NCBI GenBank assembly: GCA_037367405.1 | Contig: JAZKJV010000684.1 | Coordinates: 1,426,001-1,490,000 of the forward strand | Length of the DNA: 64,000 nucleotides | Direction: 5' to 3' | From: Ottelia alismoides | Lineage: Eukaryota > Streptophyta > Magnoliopsida > Alismatales > Hydrocharitaceae | In this document: positions 12,001 through 22,606 of the stretch, in pieces | How positions within the stretch are numbered: position 1 is the stretch's first letter | Layout: every line of letters begins with the position of its first letter | Position numbers and translations under genes: made by a program | The notes under the pieces: generated by a model | The model's database searches: none | The model's input: the letters and a program-made list of their open reading frames with translations, nothing else | Told to the model about the DNA's origin: nothing

Positions 12001-12910
12001 GATTAGATGCACGCTAACATGTATTTTCATGCTCTATTTTTATTTTATAATTTTAGATATTTTAAATATTTATAAAAAATAATATGAGCACGTTTTTAGC
12101 CCTGCCTAACTTGAAAATTCCAAAAATTAGAGAAATATTTTGAAAAAAATCCAAAAATATATCGGTCTATTTTAGCATATTTTATCTCTAGAATAAAAAT
12201 CTCTAAAAATAGAAAAAGAAAAAAATACCATTTTCTATTTTATAATTTTCTCTGTAGTATTATCTATATATTAAAATCTATTTGAAGAAGTTGGGACTTT
12301 ATTTTCTATTTTTAGTCTTCAATTCAATTCAGTCTATTTAATTAATCCTTGAATCAGGTTAGTCTTATTTTAATATATAAAAATTATCAAAAATTCCAGA
12401 AAAAACACAAAAGTACTATAAAATTATATAAAATCCAAAAACGTTTCATTTTTGTATTTTATTCATTTCTATTAGTTGTTATATTTACTTTATCCTATAT
12501 TGTGTATATATATATCTTTATATATTCTTATTAAATTAATAAAAAGAAAAAGAATATAGAAATAAGAAAATATAAAAAGAAATAAAAAAATAAAATTTAA
12601 AACAAAAAACATATAATTTAAAATAAAAAAATTAGATACCCACAAAAATAATAAATGGACAAGAGAAAAGAACAAAATTTTGAGCTTCATTGCCCTATCT
12701 ACTGTTTGCTCCCTGTGTTTGCCCTCTACACATGCTGACACCTATATACATACATTGTAGAGTTATAATAAATTTTAACTCCACAAATTTTGCTTTCCTT
12801 TGCTTAATTTTTATTGTGTTAATTATTTATTTTTTAGGATTTCATGAGCAGTCGCTTCAACGACATTGTAGTTCTCACCTTGTGTAGACTACTTTAGATC
12901 CAAGTGATCA
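9095..12910 (+). repeat. 5' LTR (A) of the LARD
   Basis: The start reads TCATGAATC, a one-base variant of the TGATGAATC that opens the partner LTR at 18421. The end reads GATCA before the PBS. Matching blocks with 18421-22289 run the whole length, including GGTGGTTTCATATTTT, AATAAAAGCCCT, CTCTCGAGCT and GCGACATTGTAGTTCT-type ends. At 3.8 kb it is long, as is usual for Tat/Athila. It contains extended A/T-only stretches (about 9720-10380 and 12000-12640). Confidence 0.9.
10660..10670 (+). promoter_or_regulatory. TATA-like box in LTR A
   Basis: CATAAATAAAA precedes a pyrimidine-rich leader (CCTCCTTCC). The partner LTR has the same place at 19979-19992, and solo LTRs C and D have TATA boxes at the equivalent place before a CGCCTCC stretch. 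It is the probable start of element transcription. Confidence 0.5.
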
Positions 12911-12912
12911 AA

Positions 12913-12930
12913 TGGCGTCATTGTTGGGGA
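12913..12930 (+). other. Primer binding site of the LARD, tRNA-Asp type
   Basis: TGGCGTCATTGTTGGGGA lies 2 bases after LTR A. The usual Athila-type PBS is TGGCGCCGTTGCCGGGGA. All four differences are C-to-T or G-to-A transitions, as expected from decay of methylated cytosines. It gives the + orientation and the lineage. Confidence 0.85.
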
Positions 12931-12932
12931 GC

Positions 12933-14930
12933 AATGTCGCATGGATTGTGATTATTTATTTGTGTCTTTACTATTCTCTATTCTTGTTATTTATTTGTTT
13001 TATTTTTATTTTATTTGATATTATCTGTGAACTGTCTAATATATCTCCATGTTTGAATTAGTTACGAGGGACCACTACGTGAGGGAAGACTTCGTAAGAG
13101 GACCTATGCACCAAAGTAAGACGGAGCCGGCTTTCTGACTTAGCCGACAGGAGAGAACAACAGATGAGGACTTGGAGGAATTTTAAAAGGCAGTCGCCTT
13201 ATTTGCATTTTATTTTTATTTTATTTTGTAATTAAAGTGAGAGAGAGACAACTAATTTGTAATAATTTGGACTCTCTTCGACCTTGATGACTTCACGGGG
13301 TCCATTGCTTGAGAGATTGTTCCCTTAGGGGCCTCGGCGTGTTTTTTCAAGTTTTTATCGCTTTATTTTTCCTTGTTTTTCAATTTTTATTTGATTTGTG
13401 TGAATGGGCCCTAGATTAGGAATTGCTTGCTCGATAGCTTAAGATCTAAAGCCCTAGTATATTTGCATATGCCTATAGACTCGCTTTTGGACTTACTTAA
13501 ATCGTAATTATTAATTGTTTAGACTTGAAATCACGTGTCGCGAGAAACCTAATGCTTGAAGGACCTGTTGTGATGTGCACGGAGATGTTCCCAAGAACGG
13601 ACCTTAGGTTTCATATCTAAATAATCGATATCTGGTGGTTCACGACAATAACAATTACCATTTTAGGGCAATTTCATCGACTTGCATCTCATGTAGTGTA
13701 GTTTTCAATTTTGTTATGCATCACTTATGAAGAGAGCTGGGAAGTAATGTAAGTCTTCTGACTTTGCATGCATCATCGATTCTTTAATTGCATGGCATTT
13801 CCGACCCTCTTCCTCTGATTTATGATCACCTAGGATGTCAATGGACTTGGAAACTCATTAGACGTATGCATTGAAAAATAATAAAAAAAGTGATAACCCA
13901 AATAAAACAGAGACTGCTAACTCTATTGGACTTTTAAAATAAATGTACACACTAATGATTTGTGCCCCAATCCCAGACCTTCCTACATGTTTGTACAACT
14001 TTTTAAAAACCCACCTAACTCTAAAATGGAAAAGATAAAAGCCCACCATCTCGATCTTCACTATGTTGAGTGGATGAACATGAAGTTTGCTTTATACATT
14101 GATTGTGATTTTGGGTCCATAACTGTTTCACCATTCTTTGAGTTTGTAGATACTTGAGTGTGAGTTATTTTGATCATTGAGTCTTCCTTCCTCCCTTATT
14201 TATATCTATCTGCTTTGCATCCATGTCATGATATTGGGTCTTGATCTTCACCTTCTCAGTCGGATTTCGCGGCCTTCTCTTTGCCCATATCACCCTTTCT
14301 CTGGTCAGTCCAAGGAGACTCTTCCCTTAAGCCACAATGTTGTCTTCATTTCACCATTCTCACCTTTCCTCCTCGTTCCCTTCAGTATCATCCATTCTCA
14401 CACACTGTATTGTTGTGTTATTAGACGAGGCCCACAAAGAGGTTGTGACATCAGAAATTATTTGAGTAAGTCGGGAAGATTTGATGAATCTGAGATTTGT
14501 GTGCCACTTTTGGTGGATTTGATTTTGATATGTGCATAGATATTATTGAGGACTCTGATTTTGGCACCATTACATGTGTGATTCTTTATTGATGATTTTT
14601 TATCTCTTACACCGAATTGAGGATGTGATTGATTCTCGATAATTCAATGATGATATCTTGAGCTATGATTATACGATCTCTTATGTGGTTCCGTCCGTCT
14701 TAATTCAGATGTGTGGTGTGCTTCAAAGCGACGATGCTTCGAACCCACATGATTTCACTCATCTTCCTAGATGATACATTAGCCATATCCTGACTCTTCC
14801 ATCTCCATTTAGCACTTAGAGGATATGTTTCTGACATCTTGATCAATCTCAGTCGATTTGGTTGTTTCAAGGATTGCATTGTGACCGCAATGATGATCTC
14901 TTATCCCTCCTATAGACTTATTCCCTCCCA
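12933..14930 (+). other. LARD interior, 5' part, noncoding
   Basis: No domain is seen. A short frame near 13065-13140 (RDHYVREDFVRGPMHQ) is too short to call a gag remnant. Sequence around 13260-13340 and 13500-13700 is unique-looking. From about 14180 it becomes T/C-rich. Open frames here, such as 14177-14539, are chance products of this pyrimidine-rich composition. Confidence 0.55.
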
Positions 14931-14939
14931 CTAATTGGT

Positions 14940-15700
14940 AATTTATTATCTTGAGGACCTAAGATTTGATGCCAGCACTTCCCTGATACGCTGCATTACT
15001 CCTTGAGGACTATCTGTAGGAGGATGCAACACATTCTTTACGATCTATTTCACTCACTGCTTGTGTGTCCATCTTGATGGACCACGAAATCGATTCGTCG
15101 GATATGAGCTATCGATCTCACTGTCGGATTGTGTGTCTGATCTATCGAAGCATGAGACCGATTATTATAGTTTTATGTACTCCTTTAAATCCCTTCTCTC
15201 CTTGACAGTCCTCATAAGGACGAGCCTCATTTTTCTGATTATTCCCTACCTAGTTCATAATACTCCTCGAGGGTTATCTGCTGGAGACTATGACATTTTT
15301 CTAGATCTTTCGATCTCATCTGTTAGATAGACGATCTATCGCCTACCAAGACTACTTCTGCTTATCCATCTGATGGATCTGACTCCTTTGAGTCTACTTT
15401 CCTTGACGACCTTCACAAGGTTGAGTTTTTTTTTGATGATTCCTTGCCTAGTATGTATCACTCCCCCAGGGTTATCTACAGGAAGTTACATCATTTGTGG
15501 GTAATCGGATTAACTTCTGGTGTCTTCAATCAGGTGGAGCACAAAGCCGAGTCTTCTGACTTATGTACTAGGTATCATCCCTGGTTGTGTATATTATTTG
15601 GTGGAGTACGGAGCTGTGTCTTCTTGATTATTCTGAGATCTTTGACTCATCTGAGTTTGCTCACCTTGACGACCCTCACAGGGTTGAGCCATGACCTATG
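14940..15700 (+). repeat. Degenerate direct repeats in the LARD interior
   Basis: Similar blocks recur near 15179, 15381 and 15646. Each has a CTCCTTT/CTCAT...TGA block, then CCTTGAC(A/G)(G/A)(T/C)CCT(C/T)A(C/T)A(A/G)GG(T/A)(T/C)GAG. The first two continue with ATTCC(C/T)T(A/G)CCTAGT and a GGGTTATCT(G/A)C box. A weaker unit lies near 14990. Spacing is about 200-265 bp. These look like old tandem duplications, a known habit of Tat-type noncoding regions. Confidence 0.5.
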
Positions 15701-16147
15701 ATGTTCAATGTATCCGTGATATGATGACCTTATGTCCATCGGACATCGTGCTGCATAGAGAGTATCATGTTCTTCACCTTTCGTATCTTATGAGACCATG
15801 ATTGACTTGGAGGAAACTGCAATGTTCCTGCCTCCTCTGTATATTACAGTATCAGATTTGATCTCTCACCCTTTTCTTATGAGCAAATGTTTTCCTTTCC
15901 GCTACCGATCCCCAGCTTAGTTTTCGATCACTTTCCCTCAGTAGCAGTCACCCACTTGAGTGCATATTAGGTTGTCTTTCTCTTTCTATTGTTCACACAG
16001 GGAGAGACGAGAGTTTGGTATTGGACTACCAGATACCATCCTGCACTTCACCACTCTGTACTTTTTGTATATATATGTTTTGTCTTTTCATTCCTTCTTT
16101 CCTCTGATGTCATGTGTACCCTAGATCATTTTTCATATATGTGTGTC

Positions 16148-16494
16148 TATACTTAAGATGTACTTTGTACTACGTATAAAGGGGGTGCACCTATCATGTT
16201 ATTTTTTTCTGTTCTATTTCATCACTTCTTTTTTGCCTATACTTAGGGCTATCTTACCCTAAGTATGGGGGGAGCGATGTGTATATTCACCCAACGTATT
16301 TTATCTCTTTTTATCACTTTCTTATTCTTGATCCCCTCCAATATCTCCTCTTCTTTTCTGTACTTAGGGATATATGACCCTAAGTATGTGGGGAGACCAT
16401 CTGTGCATGATCTAGTCATTCCCACCCTCGACCCTCCCTGCCTTGTGTATAGTCTGCTATACGTAGGACTATTTGATCCTAAGTATAGGGGGAT
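16148..16494 (+). repeat. Array of stem-loop plus purine-tract units
   Basis: Three clear units (16238-16274, 16361-16395, 16458-16494) share TA(C/T)(A/T)C(T/G)TAGG(G/A), a short loop, (C/T)CCTAAGTAT and then 4-6 G. The two CTTAGGG/CCCTAAG halves can pair. A weaker unit lies at 16148-16190 and a half unit near 16598. The trailing AAGTATAGGGG is the same as the polypurine tract before the 3' LTR (18408-18420). Similar units occur on the - strand in element G. Confidence 0.6.
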
Positions 16495-16559
16495 GGTCGA
16501 TTTCTCATTTGTTTATTTCTTTATTCATTTATTCTTTAGGTTTTCTATACTCAGTACGA

Positions 16560-18404
16560 GTTGTCTTCTCTTTTCTCTCTGATTTATGAGGACATAGCAC
16601 AAGCTAAGCATAGTGGGGTCGTATATACTTTGTACATACTTTAGCCATAACTCACACTTTTATATTTTTAATAATAAATATGGCTAAAATAATATATATT
16701 TACATATACAATTAATTAAATAAATTATTAAAATGATGCATATTATTCCTCGAATTCTTTTTGTATATACTGATTAATAAGTAATGTTAAAAATATTTTT
16801 GCAAGATGATTTGAAAAATGGTTTGGCTTGTTTGGAAAACTTTTTGTAACATGTTTTCAACCTTTGTAAAAATGTTTTTTATTTGTAAAATTTCTTTTCT
16901 TTGTGTGAAATAAAATGTTTTGAAATCCTATTTGAAAATGGTTTTGAAAGTGGTTGAAAAAATAATATATACTATTTGAAAAATCTTTGCAAAATGGTTT
17001 TTAAATGTGTGTAAATATTTTTACAAAAATAACTTTGTACTATTATTTTCAAATAAGTTTGAGGAATATATGCATCATTTAAAAATAAAAATTCTTTACC
17101 AATTATATATACTTACATATAGAAATAACTAACATTTAACTTGAAAATTCCTCAACTCTCAATTCCTGTAAATAAATAAAAAGAGGCATGCCCATGTAAA
17201 TAGCTACACATATTTCCTATTTGTGCCAAAAGTCTTTTATTCCGAAAATATTTTCAAAATCTTTTTAAAAAATTGCAGCACAAAAACATTTTCTTCCTTG
17301 TTACATAGCATTTGCATAGCATTCACATTTTTTTAGGATGAGTGTGAGAATTGAACTTGTTTGAGTAAAGTCGAAGATTGGAGCTTAGTTGGACCTTAAT
17401 GCACCTAACTTCATTGGAACCTTATGGGAACTATATTTGAGGTACTTCAAGTCTATTTGGACTAAATTCTTTGAGACTCAAAGCTGGGTTCAAGTCACCT
17501 CAACTGCCTGACTAGAACTTTTTGAGACACATGCATGACTCTTGTTATTCGTGACCTAATTTGGACACCTGCACCTTTCACTTGGCTCAACTCAGTTGGA
17601 GTGGTGAGGGTATTGGATTTGCCGGTATGAGACACACCAACCTGTCTAGTAGTAGAGACGTCTAAAGACAGGAGAGTGTGGCTTGCAATAATGCTTGAAA
17701 AGAGGGATAGTCTTCTAGCTCAAGAGGAAAAAGTCCTTATGTAAATGTCGTCGTATATAGTATTACAAAATAACTCCAAAAAAGTGGACATGTCTGATTG
17801 AAAATAAAATACCTGTCGGAGTGTACATATGTGTATAGTCAATAATCAAGCTTGAGCTTTGAAGTCATATCATGTGAGCCTACAGCTGGATGAGTTGACT
17901 ACACTGGTCATGCATCCCCAAATAGGTAGCTACATTGGATACCATCCATTCTTCTCTCACCCCCGCCTCTTGAGTTGGATGCTCTTGAATGTAGAAGGGA
18001 ATACCCCGCTTCTCGAGAAAAGAGTTGCTGGAGTGGGGAATTATTGTGTTGTCATGTTGGAGAAGTCGGTTATATTGTCATTTCAGTTGGGCGGAGCCAT
18101 TATCGCTTACATTATACAAGTCAGCTTCATAGTCATAAGGGTTTGCATATGATGTAGACTGGTTCTGATCTGGCTATTGAGGTGGTTTGAATCGAGTTTT
18201 GTAACTCTTAAAGGCTGTTGTATTTTAAATCTGGTTCCCTACCAGGTTCCACACACATTCTCACACCAAGGTCTGACTCGAGCTCTAAACTTTGATTTTG
18301 TGGAGATAAGTTTGAAAATGAAATTCAAACCACTTTCTTTCCTTTTCTTTTCTTTATTTTGATTTTTCTGCACTCATTGCATAAGTGTTTGCTAGGACTA
18401 GCAA
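16560..18404 (+). other. LARD interior, 3' part, noncoding
   Basis: The part 16580-17100 resembles the - strand of 5700-6060 in element G (GAGGACATA box, CATAACTCACAC). The rest to 18404 has no domain. The overlapping frames at 17859-18157 are short and unlike any family I know. Confidence 0.55.
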
Positions 18405-18420
18405 AGGTAAGTATAGGGGA
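18405..18420 (+). other. Polypurine tract of the LARD
   Basis: AAAGGTAAGTATAGGGGA abuts the 3' LTR start TGATGA at 18421. It would prime second-strand DNA synthesis. Confidence 0.75.
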
Positions 18421-21400
18421 TGATGAATCTCCATTTAATCATCTTTATTTTATCATTTTGGCCTTAAAAATGTAAATAGCATTATTTTGTACAAATTAAC
18501 ATACATGAACATTTTCCATTTATTGTTCATAAAAGATAGTTTTTAATGACAAAATTATAGAATAAAGAAAAGAAAAAGAATAAAATGCCAAAGGGATTTC
18601 ATGACCCTAAACCACGAGATCAAGTCAATAATTGATGTGGTTGACAATGAATAAAATAGGGGGGAGATAAGGCCAAATACACATTAAAAACCAAATTCTT
18701 TTAGTCATCAGTAAAGCCTTCTTGGGGGTCCATTTTATTCTTTATCATTTTTTCATCAAATCAATAAAATTTGTACATGAAAGATGTAGAAAATAATATA
18801 CAAAAATATAATATTGAGTTTACACAAAAATGATATACAGTAAAAATTGTACTCAATATAAGAATCCAAATTCCCAACTTCTCAGACACATATGTCCTAA
18901 ATAAAAACTCAAAATGCATAAAAATCACCTTCTAATTATATATAACTTTTAATCAGCTATTTAATGAAGGTGGTTTCATATTTTTTGGAGCTAAGGTGTG
19001 AATTAGGTTTTGATCCCTATTGCATAATATACACGGATAAAATATTCATTTTAGTTATTTCTTATTTTTTATAATTTTATAATTTTATAATTTATATATA
19101 TTATTCATACTACTTGTGCATAATTAAAATAGAATACAACAATAAAAAAGAAAATAAAATAATTAAGCGAATAAAAATGTATATGTAAAATACATATACT
19201 TATACATGTACATAAGTAAAAGTGAAATTCATTCTTTTATTCTTTATTCTTTTAAATTTTTATTCTGGTAAATATTATTTATATTTTATTAAAAAAATAT
19301 ACAAATAAAATAAAACCAAATAAAATACTCTAAATAAATAATATATCTAAATACATAGATACATATACCTATACTCATACCTATATAACATATAACTATA
19401 TTTATTTAAGTATAAAATAACATTAGAAATAATAAAATAAAAAATACTTGTGCACATAAAAAAAGTGAAAATTTATAAAATAATAGAATAAAATAATAAA
19501 ATCGAAAATCAAAAATAAAAATAAAATATACAAAACATAGATGAATATTCTTATAAATGTACCCTTAAATTTTGAACTGTAATAAGTAAACCCAAAAAAT
19601 AAATAAAAATCATATCAAAATACTACATAAAATAATAAACATTTTTATAATAAAAATTTAATAAAATAATTTACTATTTTTTATTCATTTATTTGTGAAT
19701 AAAAGCCCTATCTTTTTCTGATTGGTCCACGTGGACCAACCAACGCCCTTCGCTTTGTTAACCTCCAGTCAACTACCCCCGGTGCCTCTAAACCATGTCA
19801 AGAGTATCACATCCCCTCTTTTCCTCCATATTTGCTGCTTGATTCTTCAATTTTTTTCATCAAATCTTCATGCCACAATCAACTTCAATCACCCGACATC
19901 TACACCCAAATCATGGATCCATTATACCTAGCATCGATTTCTCCTAACATGTCGGTCAATAAGGGTGTTGCTCTAGTTCATAAATAATAACCATCTTCCT
20001 TCTCTTCAATTTTGGGCATCTACTAAGACATTGAATCCTTGCCTCCGGCTAAGAGAGTCACCAAGTGATAGTTGGAGACCCCTTGAGCGTTTGAGAGCGG
20101 TTGAAGGAGGAGAAGGTGGACCCCACTACGATGCTTCGGCCACCTCTACCCACTGTCGTCGCCGGTAGGTACAAGCTGTGCATCTACTTTCATTAGGTTA
20201 GAATTAATCCTAGGTTTTATTTCATGCAATTTATTTCATGTTTTAGTTAGTTATTTGGCTTAGATTAACTTGGCTACCCTCGCTGGAGCTCTCGAGCTTC
20301 GACCATGTTTCACTGTACCCTACACTAGTTTCGATCATGCACACCACCCTACTTCCTTTCCCTAGCATTTCTCCACGCTTAGTCCACCTTCATCCACATA
20401 GATCACCCGTGATATGGAGAACAATGCTCCCTCCGTCACCGTTGCCAGATCCCACCCCCATTCACCCCATCTTCTACATATTCCATACGTAGATGATGCA
20501 GGAACCACGCTCGAAGGACCCATAGGGGAAGGTTTTGAGGTTTCTAAAGCCCTCCAAGAATAATTGACCTCTAGGGATCGAGCAGTGAGCACCAGACGTT
20601 TTTGGCACCGCTAATCGCCATAGAACACCATCAGTGAGCCCTTGGACACTTCAGAAGCATGATTGGTGACCGGAGGAGTCTTCTAGGGTCTATCGAATGA
20701 GCTCCAGGAAAGCCCACTTCCCAGTTCTTCTAGATGCATCTGGAGATGTTCGATCGTGCCTCGTTCTTCGTGAGCAGTAGGTGACGTTGGACCAAGCGGA
20801 GCCTCAGCCGCCAGATCGCCTCCCACGATCTAATCCCAGGCGTTCATCGTCGAAGGGGTATCGCACCTCCTGCATGTGCTACGTGTTTAAGTGACGGGAT
20901 CGTCACCGTCCATCTCCACGCCTTATAGGGGTAATTGCATATCTTTCCCCCTCTTTTATTGTATTTATTTATTAATATTGTAAATAAAATATGCAGCGTA
21001 AATAAAATGGATATTTTGTATATAGAGGCCCCTGTACTTATTTAAAATTGCATATGGGTCCACTCCACGACACCTCACATGTCGTCCCACGTGAGGTGAA
21101 GAAACTGCAAGCTGGTATTTTTGTAAATTGTAAAATAGTCAATAAAATTGAAATATTTGTTGTATACTTTTGGTACATTTGCATATGATCCCCTAACATT
21201 TATTTTTATTGCAAATATGCCCTTCCCAATTCATGTATTTTTGGTGCTTTAATATCATTGATTAAAAATAGCACCTTTGCTCCAAAATTATGCAAAAATA
21301 GGATTAGATGCCTGCTAACTTATATTTTCATGCTCTATTTTTATTTTAGCATTTTAGGAATTTTAACTAATTATTAAAATTAATATGAGCACATTTTCGT

Positions 21401-22289
21401 CCCTATCTAACATAAAAATTCCAAAAAAATAGAAAAATATTTTGAAAAATTCCAAAAAAACTATTTGTAGTCTATTTTAGCAAAAAAAATCTCTAGATCA
21501 AAAATCCCTAAAAATAGAAAAAGAAAACACAAAAAAATAAAAAAAGCTCCAAAATCTGTTATAAAAATTAAAAAATTGTTAAAAACTCCAAAAATATCAT
21601 TTTTTATATTTTTCTCTATAGTATTCTCTGTATATCAAAAATTAATTCAATAAGTTTGGATTTTATTTTCTATTTTAGTCTTCAATTCAATTCAACCTAT
21701 TTAATTAATCTCTGAATTGGGGTAATTTTGATTTTAAAAATACATAAAATTAACGAAAACTTCAGAAAAATCACAAAACATTATAAAATTATATAAAATA
21801 TGAAAACATTTCATTTTTGTATTTTTTTTCATTCCTATTAGTATTTATAATTACTTTACCCTATATTGTATATATATGTTTTTACATATTCTTATATTAA
21901 ATTATTTAAAAGAAAAACATAAAAATCATAGAATATAAAAATAAATAAAAATTACAAAATTTAAAACAAAAATATATAATTTAAAAATATAAAAAAACAA
22001 AATTTAAAACCTGCAAAAATAATAAATGGACAAGAGAAGAACAAATTTTGAGTTTCATTGCCTCAATCTACCGTTTGCTCCCCGTGTTCGACCTTTACAT
22101 GCTTACACTTATACACATATATTGTAAAGTTATAATAAATTTTAATTCCACATTTTTGTTAATTATTGATTGATTTATATTGTGGGTTCACTGTTGAGTT
22201 TCTGAGATTTTATGAGCGGTCGCTTTAGCGACATTGTAGTTCTCGCCTTGTGTAGACTACTTTAGACCCTCGTGAGATCCTAATCATCA
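18421..22289 (+). repeat. 3' LTR (B) of the LARD
   Basis: It is 3,869 bp from TGATGAATC to AATCATCA, so the ends are the inverted pair TGATGA/TCATCA shared by solo LTRs C and D. It aligns with LTR A throughout, with many small differences. A TATA-like CATAAATAATAACC lies at 19979-19992. Confidence 0.9.
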
Positions 22290-22294
22290 TGCAC
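22290..22294. repeat. Right target-site duplication of the LARD (eroded)
   Basis: TGCAC pairs with GGCGC at 9090-9094 (3 of 5 positions). Confidence 0.6.
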
Positions 22295-22606
22295 CGACTT
22301 GGACTCTGAGATGGGGGTAAATAAAACCCGCTCCAATACCATTTGTTTATCTCTTTCTTAACTACTTACTGAAGATTTGGATTCAATCTTCTTTGAAACT
22401 CACGGGAAGGCCTAGCATTATCCTCAACATAAATAAGAATGTTGGGTTTTTACTCAGGAAATTCGACACAATCCAGCCTATAGCTTTGCAGTTCTGTCTA
22501 ACACTTCTAACAACATAGACTCTTGTTCTACAATCAACTTAGAACTAATGATAATAGGAAATCTATTCTTTGATCTCATAAGAAAGACATACTTTAGTGT
22601 AGGAGG
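22295..22606 (-). pseudogene. Linker and N-terminal RT fragment of element G between two insertions
   Basis: This 312-bp island of G lies between the LARD and solo LTR C. On the - strand it reads LKYVFLMRSK, FPIIISSKLI, EQESMLLEVLD and finally TPISESKS, the known order of the Athila/Tat protease-RT linker and RT start. It connects to 26341 on one side and 9089 on the other. In-frame stops and a frameshift lie in its middle. The last five bases are one copy of the LTR C target duplication. Confidence 0.85.
22602..22606. repeat. Left target-site duplication of solo LTR C
   Basis: GGAGG, identical to 26336-26340. Confidence 0.92.

Larger units (their letters stand above)
9095..22289 (+). mobile_element. 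LARD-type non-autonomous Tat/Athila-like element
   Basis: This 13,195-bp element has two long LTRs (9095-12910 and 18421-22289), an Athila-type PBS right after the first and a purine tract right before the second. Its 5.5-kb interior has no recognisable gag or pol domain and no long open frame. This is the structure called LARD. It must have depended on enzymes of a relative. Its 3' noncoding part resembles that of element G, which it interrupts, so a G-like autonomous element is the likely helper (inference). The LTRs differ at many sites and the target duplication is eroded, so it is old. Confidence 0.9.
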
